This document shows positions 30,606-43,256 of a stretch of DNA of 64,000 nt, in pieces (within the stretch, counting starts at the first letter, position 1; each line of letters starts with the position of its first letter). The stretch spans positions 1 to 64,000 of the forward strand of contig CP172536.1 in NCBI GenBank assembly GCA_044598425.1, given 5' to 3'. The DNA comes from JAEVLT01 sp044598425. Lineage in GTDB: Bacteria; Bacillota; Bacilli; Bacillales; Cytobacillaceae. The notes below the pieces were generated by a model. The model saw only the letters and a program-made list of their open reading frames with translations. It did not search any database and was not told where the DNA came from. A program made the position numbers and the translations under genes.

Positions 30606-31202
30606 ATGCATTATCCTGAACCGATATCGAAGCTGATTGACAGCTTTATGAAGTTGCCAGGTATCGGCCCGAAAACGGCCGCTCGTCTGGCTTTTTTTGT
30701 CTTAAGTATGAAAGAAGATCTAGTGCTTGATTTTGCGAAAGCATTAGTAAATGCAAAACGAAATTTAACGTACTGTTCCGTTTGCGGTCATATTACTGAT
30801 CAGGATCCTTGTTATATATGTGAAGATACGCGCAGGGATCGATCGGTGATTTGTGTCGTACAAGATCCGAAAGATGTTATTGCGATGGAAAAAATGAAAG
30901 AGTATAACGGTCTGTACCACGTTCTTCATGGAGCGATTTCGCCTATGGATGGAATTGGTCCCGAGGATATTAATATCCCGGATTTGCTGAAACGGCTTCA
31001 AGATGAAACCGTCCAAGAAGTCATTCTCGCCACCAATCCGAATATTGAAGGCGAAGCGACGGCCATGTATATTTCCCGTTTGTTGAAGCCATCAGGCATC
31101 AAGATTACAAGAATTGCCCATGGCCTTCCTGTTGGAGGCGACCTTGAATATGCTGATGAAGTGACACTTTCGAAGGCGTTGGAAGGCCGCAGAGAATTAT
31201 AA
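30606..31202 (+). CDS. recR: Recombination mediator protein RecR
   Basis: RecR helps RecO and RecF load RecA. The 198 residues carry an N-terminal HhH (LPGIGPKTAARLA, 18-30), a zinc finger with Cys57, Cys60, Cys69 and Cys72, and a Toprim domain (VVQDPKDVIAME). It starts 17 bp after yaaK. Confidence 0.97.
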   Translation: MHYPEPISKLIDSFMKLPGIGPKTAARLAFFVLSMKEDLVLDFAKALVNAKRNLTYCSVCGHITDQDPCYICEDTRRDRSVICVVQDPKDVIAMEKMKEYNGLYHVLHGAISPMDGIGPEDINIPDLLKRLQDETVQEVILATNPNIEGEATAMYISRLLKPSGIKITRIAHGLPVGGDLEYADEVTLSKALEGRREL

Positions 31203-31222
31203 TGGTACCGGGGGAATAAGCG

Positions 31223-31441
31223 ATGTTTTTTCGGCGGAAAAACTGGTTGCGAAATGAGTTTGATGACAGACTTTTAAAACAGCTACATGCATTTAAACTG
31301 GACTGGCAACAGCAAAAAATTCTTTTAGATAAAAGTTTTGATCCTTCAGAAGAAGTGATTTGCGAAACAAAGCTTGCTGAGGCAAAATACTTTTTTCTAT
31401 TAAAAGAAGCGAAATATCGGAATATCTCACTAAAAAAATAA
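31223..31441 (+). CDS. yaaL: YaaL family protein (DUF2508), function unknown
   Basis: This 72-residue, highly charged protein matches B. subtilis YaaL by position between recR and bofA and by its DUF2508-like sequence (FDDRLLKQLHAFKLDWQQQK). ATG at 31223 follows GGGGGAA. No enzyme motif or membrane segment is visible. Confidence 0.88.
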   Translation: MFFRRKNWLRNEFDDRLLKQLHAFKLDWQQQKILLDKSFDPSEEVICETKLAEAKYFFLLKEAKYRNISLKK

Positions 31442-31446
31442 AAGGT

Positions 31447-31474
31447 ACCAACGGTTCCTCTTCGTGGTCTTTTT
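31447..31474 (+). terminator. Possible weak terminator after yaaL
   Basis: ACCAACG (31447-31453) pairs imperfectly with CGTGGT (31463-31468), followed by CTTTTTT. Confidence 0.4.
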
Positions 31475-31528
31475 TGGAGACTTGTACATAAACTAAAGTA
31501 CAAGCGTTATGGGAAGGGGGACCGTTTT

Positions 31529-31792
31529 GTGGAACCAATTGTGATCATATCTATTTTAGGCGGACTGATTTTATTATTATTATTTTCTGGTACTCCAGTT
31601 AGACCGGTGAGGTTTATTGGTCAAGCGGTAATGAAACTGCTGATTGGTGCTTTATTTTTGTTTTTTTTAAATCTTGCACTGAACCGATACAATGTCCACA
31701 TCCCTATTAATTTAGCAACTTCAGCTGTGTCCGGATTCCTCGGAATACCTGGCCTAGCTGCATTGGTAGCAATTCAAAAATGGATCATTTAG
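31529..31792 (+). CDS. bofA: Pro-sigma-K processing inhibitor BofA
   Basis: BofA sits in the mother-cell membrane with SpoIVFA and holds the protease SpoIVFB inactive until engulfment is complete. The 87-residue protein has two hydrophobic segments (about 3-18 and 33-50) and a conserved C-terminal SAVSGFLGIPGLAALVAI. GTG at 31529 follows GGGAAGGGGG. The second rRNA operon follows, as in B. subtilis. Confidence 0.95.
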   Translation: MEPIVIISILGGLILLLLFSGTPVRPVRFIGQAVMKLLIGALFLFFLNLALNRYNVHIPINLATSAVSGFLGIPGLAALVAIQKWII

Positions 31793-31796
31793 AAGC

Positions 31797-31831
31797 GAAA
31801 CTGCCGGATTATGAACGGTAGTTCTTTTTTT
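31797..31831 (+). terminator. Terminator after bofA
   Basis: AACTGCCG pairs with CGGTAGTT (one G-U), followed by CTTTTTTT. Confidence 0.8.
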
Positions 31832-31851
31832 GAAAAAAATTTAAATTTTAA

Positions 31852-31880
31852 TTGACGAAACTTACAATATACTTTATTAT
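31852..31880 (+). promoter_or_regulatory. rRNA operon 2 promoter P1
   Basis: TTGACG (31852-31857) is 17 bp from TATTAT (31875-31880). Confidence 0.75.
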
Positions 31881-31924
31881 AGAAAAGGTCGTTGGTAAGT
31901 GATGATAAGCCGCTAAAAAAGTTG

Positions 31925-31953
31925 TTGACACAAACATTTAAAAGTGGTATATT
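31925..31953 (+). promoter_or_regulatory. rRNA operon 2 promoter P2
   Basis: TTGACA (31925-31930) is 17 bp from TATATT (31948-31953). The predicted start is G at about 31960, the same base and context (AATAAAGTCGCTTC) as in operon 1. boxA-like TGTTCTTTGAAAACT follows at 31989-32003. Confidence 0.85.
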
Positions 31954-32096
31954 AATAAAGTCGCTTCCGGGCGGTAGTTATAAAAATTTGTTCTTTGAAA
32001 ACTAAACAAACAATACGTCAACAAATAATCATGATGTTTGCTTATCTTTAGGAAGCAGCATCAGCCAACGTTAATTTTAAATGAGCTATATCAAAT

Positions 32097-33652
<1,556 letters not shown>

Positions 33653-33826
33653 AAATAGAAAAGCGGAGGCTAGGAGCCGAAGCTAGACAAATGTCCTTTC
33701 GGACATCAAATCGTTGGTTGTTGTGCGTATATGTTTGTTTAGTTTTGAGAGAGCAATGTTTACTGTGAGGATCATGACCGAAAGGGAATGGTTCGAAACA
33801 ATCTCTCAATTAAATATCCGTTATGT

Positions 33827-33903
<77 letters not shown>

Positions 33904-33912
33904 TCATTTACT

Positions 33913-33989
33913 GGGGGATTAGCTCAGCTGGGAGAGCGCCTGCTTTGCACGCAGGAGGTCAGCGGTTCGATCCCGCTATCCTCCCACCA
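33913..33989 (+). tRNA. tRNA-Ala (UGC anticodon), operon 2 spacer, extra C before ACCA
   Basis: Identical to the operon 1 gene, including the 77-nt length and the C-ACCA 3' end. Confidence 0.95.
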
Positions 33990-34119
33990 ATCGTTCTTTG
34001 AAAACTAGATAATCGTATAGAAGAAGTCAAGAGTAAGAACCGAGTAATCGCTTTTTTAGGTATTCTCTATTAATAGAGAGAAACTAAGACAAATCAGCAG
34101 AAGCTGATCATTTGTCGAT

Positions 34120-37054
<2,935 letters not shown>

Positions 37055-37135
37055 AATTTTTTGATATGCGAACTCGTTCTTCGCTTCCTTCTTCTTGATT
37101 ACCTAGTTTTGAGGGAATGAATTTTCTTTTTTCTC

Positions 37136-37163
37136 TTGAAAAAATTAAAAAAGACATTATAAT
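37136..37163 (+). promoter_or_regulatory. Promoter-like sequence in the 23S-5S spacer of operon 2
   Basis: TTGAAA (37136-37141) is 16 bp from a perfect TATAAT (37158-37163). The predicted start, near 37170, is about 14 bases before the 5S gene. Operon 1 has no equivalent. Activity is inferred from the match only. Confidence 0.6.
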
Positions 37164-37183
37164 AAAATATGTCTTGTTAATAG

Positions 37184-37300
<117 letters not shown>

Positions 37301-37305
37301 AAACG

Positions 37306-37335
37306 AAAAGACAATCCTTTTGGGTTGTCTTTTTT
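37306..37335 (+). terminator. Terminator of rRNA operon 2
   Basis: Same stem as in operon 1: AAAAGACAATCC with GGGTTGTCTTTT, then T-run. Confidence 0.92.
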
Positions 37336-37336
37336 G

Positions 37337-37355
37337 TATTATCAGAATTTACATC
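37337..37355 (+). repeat. Short left-end remnant of the dispersed repeat
   Basis: TATTATCAGAATTTACATC matches the left end of the three large repeats for 19 bp with one mismatch, and again starts directly after the terminator T-run. Confidence 0.55.
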
Positions 37356-37404
37356 CCAAAATTCTCGTAAGCATGTATGATTCAAAGTTTTATTTTACTC
37401 ACTA

Positions 37405-37545
37405 TCAACCGGAAAATAGAGATTTATACCTGTATGTATTTTTTCTTAATTCTTCTGTCATTTGGAATGATTCACCTGGTTCATTCGTATTAGCACTTAG
37501 AATCGGTTGTTTACTTCCGTCATAAAAAATAGGATTTTGATCCAT
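37405..37545 (-). CDS. Small ORF, 46 codons, function unknown
   Basis: The minus strand reads from ATG at 37545 (starting MDQNPIFYDGSKQPILSANT) to TGA at 37405, ending RYKSLFSG. AAGGAAG lies seven bases upstream of the ATG. The protein is polar, has no membrane segment or signal peptide, and is not one I recognise. It points toward the rRNA operon terminator, whose stem also has a T-run on this strand. I did not find a convincing promoter. The remaining parts of 37356-37830 hold no other gene. Confidence 0.55.
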   Translation of the reverse strand: MDQNPIFYDGSKQPILSANTNEPGESFQMTEELRKNTYRYKSLFSG

Positions 37546-37781
37546 ACTTCTACTTCCTTGATTTCACGGCTTTTTCAGCAGCGAAAACTGAACTCACTAA
37601 CCTAAGACTCAAAGTCTAACAGCCAATACCGGCAATTATTTTTTTTACCATTAAAAAGCCAGTGGAAAAACGATCATTTTAACAGATGCCTCGAAATTAT
37701 TCATTTTATGTAGACATACACACAATATATTTGATAAACATAAAATAGGTATGAGTAAATGCGCTTATTTTTTAGAAAATT

Positions 37782-37810
37782 GTATACAAATGATCAAACA
37801 GGAAAGAATG
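37782..37810 (+). promoter_or_regulatory. Candidate sigma-F promoter for csfB
   Basis: GTATA (37782-37786) is 14 bp from GGAAAGAATG (37801-37810), which fits the sigma-F -10 GGnnAnAHTR fully. The start would fall near 37817, so only the TTG start of csfB at 37831 would be on the transcript. Confidence 0.6.
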
Positions 37811-37830
37811 GGTGTATGGAGGTGGAAGAA

Positions 37831-38034
37831 TTGAGTTCGCTATTGGCACATAAAGTTATTGGGGAAACGTGCGTGATTTGTGAGCAAATGAAGCCAAAAG
37901 GAATACATCTATACACATCTTTTATTTGTACAGACTGTGAATCAGATTTAATTCAAACAGAAACAAGTGATCCTAAGTATAAATATTATCTTAAACAACT
38001 TAAAAAAATTACAACACCTGAGATCTTTTCGTAA
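37831..38034 (+). CDS. csfB: Anti-sigma factor Gin (CsfB)
   Basis: Gin binds sigma-G (and sigma-E) and keeps it off in the wrong compartment or too early. The 67-residue product has a zinc-binding pattern, CVIC then CTDC (GETCVICEQMKPKGIHLYTS and FICTDCES), matching B. subtilis Gin throughout. TTG at 37831 is chosen: GGAGGTGG (37818-37825) is five bases upstream and the predicted transcript starts near 37817. Upstream ATGs at 37759 and 37816 are less likely. Confidence 0.88.
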   Translation: MSSLLAHKVIGETCVICEQMKPKGIHLYTSFICTDCESDLIQTETSDPKYKYYLKQLKKITTPEIFS

Positions 38035-38035
38035 C

Positions 38036-38062
38036 AAGTCCGCATCGGGGCTTATTTTTTTT
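38036..38062 (+). terminator. Terminator after csfB
   Basis: AAGTCC (38036-38041) pairs with GGGCTT (38048-38053), followed by ATTTTTTTT. Confidence 0.7.
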
Positions 38063-38130
38063 GCAAAAGACGGTAGAAATCAGTTTAATTTTGTTAAAAT
38101 AAATAAGACTCTTAGAAGGATGTACTTTAA

Positions 38131-39570
38131 ATGAACAAATCTATAACACCTTTATATGATGCTTTATTGAACTATACTAAGAAACAGCCAATTTCCTTTC
38201 ACGTACCTGGTCATAAAAATGGAATCATTTTTGAACCAAAAGGAAATTCTTTTTTTAACGGCTTATTAAAATTGGATGCAACTGAATTAACTGGTTTGGA
38301 CGATTTGCATTCACCGGAAGAGGCGATATTCGAAGCACAAAGTCTTTTGACTGACCTGTACAAAACAAAGAGCAGCTTTTTTCTAGTAAACGGGTCGACA
38401 GCGGGAAATTTAACAATGGTCATGGCTGCCTGCAAGGAAGGGGATATTGTCCTTGTCCAGCGAAACTGCCACAAATCAATTATGAATGCTTTAATGTTGG
38501 CAAAAGTAAGGCCGGTTTTCTTGGAACCAGAATATGATTTTGAATGGAAAGTGGCTGGGGGAGTTTCGCTTGAAACAATTAAAGAAGCGCTGCATTGCTA
38601 TCCGGAAACAAGTGCAGTCGTATTAACATATCCTAACTACTATGGCATGGCATACGATTTGCAAAGCATCATTGAAACAGTACATCAATCTGGCATACCC
38701 GTTTTAGTCGATGAAGCGCATGGAGCTCATTTTATATTAGGTGATCCGTTCCCGCCATCGGCTGTTCATTTAGGGGCGGATATCGTTGTTCAATCGGCAC
38801 ATAAAACACTGCCAGCGATGACAATGGGTTCTTATTTACACTTTAATAGTGATTTCCTTAAGATCGATAAGGTGCTCGATTACCTGCAAATCTTTCAGTC
38901 GAGCAGTCCGTCTTATCCTATTATGGCATCGCTTGACTTGGCGAGAAGTTATTTAGGTACATATGATTCTAGTGACACTGGCTTTTTAATGAAAAAAATC
39001 AGTCAATTTAAGCAGGAACTTACGGATATTCCCGGGTTGAAAGTTCTTGAATCCAAAAACGCTGGAGATCCGCTGAAACTAACCATTCAATCAGCAACTG
39101 AATTATCAGGCTTTGCCCTGCAAAAAAGGTTAGAAGAGGCTGGCATATTCACAGAACTTGCCGATCTGTATAATGTGCTATTTGTTTTTCCATTATTGAA
39201 AAATAGGATGAGCTATCCATTAGATGACGCAGCGGTAAAAATAAAACAGGCTTTGAAAGACGTTCAGCCAGCCCAAATCGCGGGAGGAAACGAGATTGTT
39301 ATAAAAGGTAATCCGTCCATTTCTTCATTATTGGTTCCCTATAAACACATGGCAAAATATCAAATAAAAGCAGTAGCATTTGCCGAAGCCGCAGGTAAGC
39401 CAGCAGCAGAAACAATCATCCCTTACCCGCCAGGTATACCGTTGCTTTTAAAGGGAGAGGAAATTACGGAGGAGAAACTTCAAATTTTGCAAAGCTATCT
39501 AGAGATGGGCGCGCGTTTCCAGGGAGGAGTTCTTCTTGAAAAAAGAATGGTAAAGGTATTTTTATTTTGA
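38131..39570 (+). CDS. yaaO: Orn/Lys/Arg decarboxylase family protein YaaO
   Basis: This 479-residue PLP enzyme belongs to the fold I basic amino acid decarboxylases. The PLP lysine is Lys225 in SAHKTLPAM, DEAHGAHF precedes it, and the N-terminus has SFHVPGHKNG. The substrate is not certain; in this family it can be arginine, lysine or ornithine. In B. subtilis xpaC and yaaN lie between csfB and yaaO, but here they are absent. tmk follows after 54 bp, so co-transcription is likely. Confidence 0.9.
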   Translation: MNKSITPLYDALLNYTKKQPISFHVPGHKNGIIFEPKGNSFFNGLLKLDATELTGLDDLHSPEEAIFEAQSLLTDLYKTKSSFFLVNGSTAGNLTMVMAACKEGDIVLVQRNCHKSIMNALMLAKVRPVFLEPEYDFEWKVAGGVSLETIKEALHCYPETSAVVLTYPNYYGMAYDLQSIIETVHQSGIPVLVDEAHGAHFILGDPFPPSAVHLGADIVVQSAHKTLPAMTMGSYLHFNSDFLKIDKVLDYLQIFQSSSPSYPIMASLDLARSYLGTYDSSDTGFLMKKISQFKQELTDIPGLKVLESKNAGDPLKLTIQSATELSGFALQKRLEEAGIFTELADLYNVLFVFPLLKNRMSYPLDDAAVKIKQALKDVQPAQIAGGNEIVIKGNPSISSLLVPYKHMAKYQIKAVAFAEAAGKPAAETIIPYPPGIPLLLKGEEITEEKLQILQSYLEMGARFQGGVLLEKRMVKVFLF

Positions 39571-39624
39571 TTGTTCGGGTTTGCAAAATTCACTCAAATA
39601 ACAATCGTTTTTGGAGGTTTTTTA

Positions 39625-40251
39625 ATGATAAATGGAAAATTTATAACGTTTGAAGGGCCGGAGGGAGCTGGGAAGACGACAATTATCAACTTGATGGCTG
39701 AGCGCTTTGAGGGAGCGCTTATAACGCGAGAACCAGGCGGGATCGATATTGCTGAGCAAATTCGGGAAGTTATTTTGAATAAAAAAAATACAGCAATGGA
39801 TGCTCGCACAGAGGCCCTGCTGTACGCTGCAGCAAGACGCCAGCATTTAATCGAGAAAGTGAAACCGGCTTTGGAAGCGGGGAAAATCGTGCTGTGCGAT
39901 CGGTTTGTGGATAGTTCCCTTGCTTATCAAGGGTACGCCCGCGGTCTCGGAATTGAAGAAGTATTCAGCATTAACCGGTTTGCAATCGGGAATATGATGC
40001 CGGAACTCACATTATATTTTGATATAGAGCCTGAGCTGGGGCTCAACCGGATCAATCAGCATAAGGGAAGAGAAATCAACCGGCTTGACCTTGAGGCGCT
40101 GGAATTCCATCATAAAGTAAGAGAGGGCTATCAACTATTATTGGATCGTTTTCCAGAACGAATCGTAAAAATCGATGCATCCAAAAGCCTGGTAGAAGTA
40201 TTTGAAGAAGCTTTACAAACGATCTTTGAACGAGTAAACAAAAAGGCCTAA
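39625..40251 (+). CDS. tmk: Thymidylate kinase
   Basis: Tmk converts dTMP to dTDP. The 208-residue protein has P-loop FEGPEGAGKTT (9-19), the DR(F/Y) motif CDRFVDSSLAYQG and a lid region. ATG at 39625 follows TTTGGAGG (39611-39616 region); the longer in-frame ORF has no family match before MINGKFITFEG. The stop codon lies inside the terminator stem. Confidence 0.97.
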   Translation: MINGKFITFEGPEGAGKTTIINLMAERFEGALITREPGGIDIAEQIREVILNKKNTAMDARTEALLYAAARRQHLIEKVKPALEAGKIVLCDRFVDSSLAYQGYARGLGIEEVFSINRFAIGNMMPELTLYFDIEPELGLNRINQHKGREINRLDLEALEFHHKVREGYQLLLDRFPERIVKIDASKSLVEVFEEALQTIFERVNKKA

Positions 40252-40266
40252 GAAAGGCCTTTTCTT
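40242..40266 (+). terminator. Terminator overlapping the tmk stop
   Basis: AAAGGCC (40242-40248) pairs with GGCCTTT (40256-40262), followed by TCTTG. Confidence 0.8.
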
Positions 40267-40267
40267 G

Positions 40268-40517
40268 TATTATCAGAATTTATATCTTTACTTCGATAAC
40301 TGTCTAGCTCCACAAGAATAAGCTTCGGAAGCATAGCCTCGCACGAAGGAAAAGCGATAGCTTTTTCGAGGAGCGCCCTATCGACTACGTCGCTTCCCTC
40401 GCCTCGTCTACGATAAGTCGAGAACGAAAGACTACCGTCTTTCGACTCTCCTTTATCTCACTCGGCTTTAGTCCACCTCCTTACGTCGATAACCAAGGGC
40501 GCTTGCGCTTTTCTTAT
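40268..40517 (+). repeat. Dispersed structured repeat, copy A (long form)
   Basis: A 250-bp non-coding element. It starts TATTATCAGAATTTATATC, contains short hairpins (CGAAAGAC at 40425-40432 with GTCTTTCG at 40437-40444; GGAAAAGC with GCTTTTTC around 40347-40366) and ends GGGCGCTTGCGCTTTTCTTAT. GCGCCC at 40373-40378 can pair with GGGCGC at the right end. It is very similar to copy C at 53264-53512. It fills most of the 350-bp gap between tmk and darA. Confidence 0.85.
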
Positions 40518-40544
40518 TTGCACAATGAAAGGTAAGAAAATACC

Positions 40545-40553
40545 TGTTATAAT
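40545..40553 (+). promoter_or_regulatory. Extended -10 promoter for darA
   Basis: TGTTATAAT is an extended -10 with no clear -35. It lies 48 bp before darA and just right of repeat copy A. Confidence 0.5.
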
Positions 40554-40600
40554 ATAGATAAGTATATGTCGGTAAAAAAAATCAAAAGGGGTTGGATAAT

Positions 40601-40930
40601 ATGAAACTAATTGTTGCAATTGTTCAGGATCAAGATAGCAATCGTTTGTCAAAGGCGCTAATGGAAAACAACTTTAGAGCAACGAAACTTGCAACAACAG
40701 GCGGATTTTTGCGTTCGGGCAATACAACCTTCATGATCGGTATAGATGATGAGCGTGTCGAAAGGGCTTTGCAAATTATCAAAGAAAATTGTCAAGCAAG
40801 GGAACAATTAGTTGCACCGGTTTCGCCTATGGGAGGAAATGCGGATTCCTATGTTCCTTTTCCAATTGAAGTCGAAGTGGGCGGAGCGACTGTCTTCGTC
40901 CTTCCGGTTGAGCAATTCCTTCAATTTTAA
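40601..40930 (+). CDS. darA: Cyclic-di-AMP receptor DarA (YaaQ), PII-like
   Basis: DarA is a trimeric PII-like protein that binds cyclic-di-AMP. The 109-residue sequence (MKLIVAIVQDQDSNRLSKAL, TTGGFLRSGNTTFMIG, GGATVFVLPVEQF) matches it along its length. ATG at 40601 follows AAAAGGGG. In B. subtilis yaaR follows; here holB follows directly. Confidence 0.95.
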   Translation: MKLIVAIVQDQDSNRLSKALMENNFRATKLATTGGFLRSGNTTFMIGIDDERVERALQIIKENCQAREQLVAPVSPMGGNADSYVPFPIEVEVGGATVFVLPVEQFLQF

Positions 40931-40953
40931 CAAAACAACAAGTGGTGATGAGC

Positions 40954-41961
40954 GTGTTAAAAACTTGGAAACAATTGGAGGAACTGCAGCCAATCGTTTT
41001 AAAAATGATGAAAAATAGCTTAGTGAAAAATCGATTGGCACACGCCTATTTGCTTGAAGGAATGCGGGGAACGGGAAAAAAAGAAACAGCCTTATTACTA
41101 GCTAAAACTTATCTGTGCGAGTCGCCTCTGGATGGTTACCAGCCGTGTGAATCATGTGTAAATTGCCGAAGGATTGACAGTGGGAACCATCCGGATGTTC
41201 ATATGATTGAGCCGGATGGGCTATCGATCAAAAAACAGCAAATCAAGGATCTTCAAGAAGAGTTTACTAAAAAAGGGGTAGAGTCCCCAAGGAAAGTTTA
41301 TTTGATTGTCGATGCGGACAAAATGTCTGTCAGCGCATCAAATAGTTTGCTAAAGTTCCTTGAAGAACCCAACTCTCAAACCCTGGCTTTTCTTTTAACA
41401 GAACAGCCGCAAAGAATCCTTCCGACCATTCAATCAAGATGCCAAATGCTGTCGTTTAAACCGTTGCTGCCAAAAGCGATGGCAGAGGTATTAGTTGAAA
41501 ATGGCGTTGATCCAAAAGCTGCTTTGCTTTTAGCGCAGATGACGAATAATGTCGATGAAGCCTTGAAATTAAATGTCGATGATTGGTTTGCACAAGCCCA
41601 AAAAATAGTGTTAAAATTATATGAAGTGTTGAAGAAAAATCCGCTGGAGGCAATGGTCAGCCTTCAGGGAGATTGGCATCAGCATTTTAAAGAGAAAGAA
41701 CAAATGGATCGCGGCTTAGATCTTTTACTTCTTGTATTTAAGGATTTATTATATATACAGCTAGGAAAACCGGAGCAGATCGTTTTTCAAAGGGATTTAG
41801 AGCGGCTAAAACAGTTTGCTTTGAAAGAGCCTAGCAGGCTTATTGCCGAACAGATGACGGCCATTCTCGATGCAAAACGGAAGTTACAAGCCAATATGAA
41901 TCCTCAGCTGTTGATGGAACAGCTTGTGTTAAAATTGCAGGAGGGATCTTCATTTGTATGA
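40954..41961 (+). CDS. holB: DNA polymerase III delta' subunit
   Basis: Delta' is a clamp-loader subunit that works with DnaX and HolA. The 335-residue AAA+ protein has a degenerate P-loop (LEGMRGTGKKETA), a cysteine cluster CESPLDGYQPCESCVNC and the SNSLLKFLEEP segment. GTG at 40954 is preferred since GTGGTGAT (40942-40949) is at the right distance; ATG at 40948 and GTG at 40942 are alternatives. It overlaps ricT by eight bases. Confidence 0.93.
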   Translation: MLKTWKQLEELQPIVLKMMKNSLVKNRLAHAYLLEGMRGTGKKETALLLAKTYLCESPLDGYQPCESCVNCRRIDSGNHPDVHMIEPDGLSIKKQQIKDLQEEFTKKGVESPRKVYLIVDADKMSVSASNSLLKFLEEPNSQTLAFLLTEQPQRILPTIQSRCQMLSFKPLLPKAMAEVLVENGVDPKAALLLAQMTNNVDEALKLNVDDWFAQAQKIVLKLYEVLKKNPLEAMVSLQGDWHQHFKEKEQMDRGLDLLLLVFKDLLYIQLGKPEQIVFQRDLERLKQFALKEPSRLIAEQMTAILDAKRKLQANMNPQLLMEQLVLKLQEGSSFV

Positions 41962-42778
41962 TGTTGTAGGAGTACGCTTTAAAAAAGCGGGTAAAATCTA
42001 TTATTTTGATCCCGGAGATCTCTCAATCGAAAAAGATAACTATGTCATTGTCGAAACAGTTCGCGGCGTGGAATATGGAAGAGCTGTAATTGCCCGCAAA
42101 CAAGTAGGGGAGCACGATGTGGTTCTGCCGTTAAAAAAAGTCGTCCGAATTGCAGATCAAAAGGATCGAATGATTGTCGAGGAAAATAAGCAAGCTGCTC
42201 AGGAAGCATATGAAGTTTGCAATCAGAAAGTGATCGAACATCAGCTGGATATGAAACTGGTTGATGTTGAATATACATTTGACCGTAATAAAGTTATTTT
42301 TTATTTCACTGCGGATGGCCGGGTTGATTTTCGGGAACTGGTAAAGGATTTAGCAGCTATTTTTCGGACAAGAATCGAACTGCGGCAAATTGGTGTTCGG
42401 GATGAGGCGAAGATGCTCGGCGGGATTGGTCCCTGTGGAAGAATGCTATGCTGTTCAACCTTTTTAGGTGATTTTGACCCTGTCTCCATTAAAATGGCGA
42501 AAGATCAAAATCTATCTTTAAATCCAACAAAAATTTCCGGATTATGCGGCAGGCTAATGTGCTGTTTAAAATATGAAAATGATGAATATGAAACAGCGAA
42601 AGAGCAGCTGCCTGATCTAGGGGAAATGATTGATACTCCTCACGGTGTTGGAAAAGTTGTTGGCCTCAATATTCTTGAACGGGTTCTCCAAGTGGAGTTG
42701 AAGGATCAAGAGCGGGTTTTAGAATATACATTGGACGAAATTAAAAAGGGCGCATTCTCTATACAATCCACAGATTAA
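41954..42778 (+). CDS. ricT: RicT (YaaT), Y-complex subunit, PSP1 family
   Basis: RicT, with RicA and RicF, promotes mRNA processing by RNase Y and stimulates sporulation and biofilm formation. The 274 residues nearly match B. subtilis YaaT, including the cysteines of CGRMLCCST and LCGRLMCC that bind an Fe-S cluster. The start is TTG at 41954 after GGAGGGA. Translation is probably coupled to holB by the overlap. Confidence 0.96.
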   Translation: MYDVVGVRFKKAGKIYYFDPGDLSIEKDNYVIVETVRGVEYGRAVIARKQVGEHDVVLPLKKVVRIADQKDRMIVEENKQAAQEAYEVCNQKVIEHQLDMKLVDVEYTFDRNKVIFYFTADGRVDFRELVKDLAAIFRTRIELRQIGVRDEAKMLGGIGPCGRMLCCSTFLGDFDPVSIKMAKDQNLSLNPTKISGLCGRLMCCLKYENDEYETAKEQLPDLGEMIDTPHGVGKVVGLNILERVLQVELKDQERVLEYTLDEIKKGAFSIQSTD

Positions 42779-42791
42779 TGAGGTGGAAGGC

Positions 42792-43169
42792 GTGGATAAA
42801 AAAGAAATTTTTGATTCAGTAAGTAAAATGGAAGTACAAATCGGGAACCTTTACCAAAAGCTTGGTGAATTAAAGGAGCATTTAGCTGAAATACTAGAAG
42901 AGAATCACTCTTTAATGTTAGAAAACGAAAACCTAAGGCGCATTTTGGAAACCACCGCACAGCAGCAAGGAGACCAAAAAGTCCCCGACAATAAGAAAGG
43001 GACGATCAGAGCTGAAATAGCACAGAACAAGCTATTTGATATTGGCGAAGGGTACGATAATCTTGCCCGACTATATCACGAAGGATTCCATATTTGCAAC
43101 CTGCATTTTGGCAGCCTGCGCAAAGAAGGCGATTGTTTGTTCTGTCTATCTTTTCTCAATAAAAAATAA
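42792..43169 (+). CDS. yabA: Replication initiation control protein YabA
   Basis: YabA binds DnaA and DnaN and limits new initiation. The 125-residue protein has an N-terminal leucine-zipper coiled coil (about 5-62) and a C-terminal zinc module built from the HICNLHF and GDCLFC segments. GTG at 42792 follows GAGGTGG; MDKKEIFD matches the family N-terminus. Confidence 0.95.
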   Translation: MDKKEIFDSVSKMEVQIGNLYQKLGELKEHLAEILEENHSLMLENENLRRILETTAQQQGDQKVPDNKKGTIRAEIAQNKLFDIGEGYDNLARLYHEGFHICNLHFGSLRKEGDCLFCLSFLNKK

Positions 43170-43172
43170 TAT

Positions 43173-43204
43173 AAGCCTTCCTCCAAAGGAAGGCTATTTT
43201 TTTC
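43173..43204 (+). terminator. Terminator after yabA
   Basis: AGCCTTCC (43174-43181) pairs with GGAAGGCT (43188-43195), then ATTTTTTT. Confidence 0.92.
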
Positions 43205-43256
43205 ATGTAAAAAGAATGCGTTGAAACGCCGTATACGTTTTGTTTGGAGGGTATCG

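Noticed and set aside
37605..37617. AGACT-CAA-AGTCT hairpin as a terminator
   Set aside because: The stem has five pairs with a 3-base loop and no T-run.
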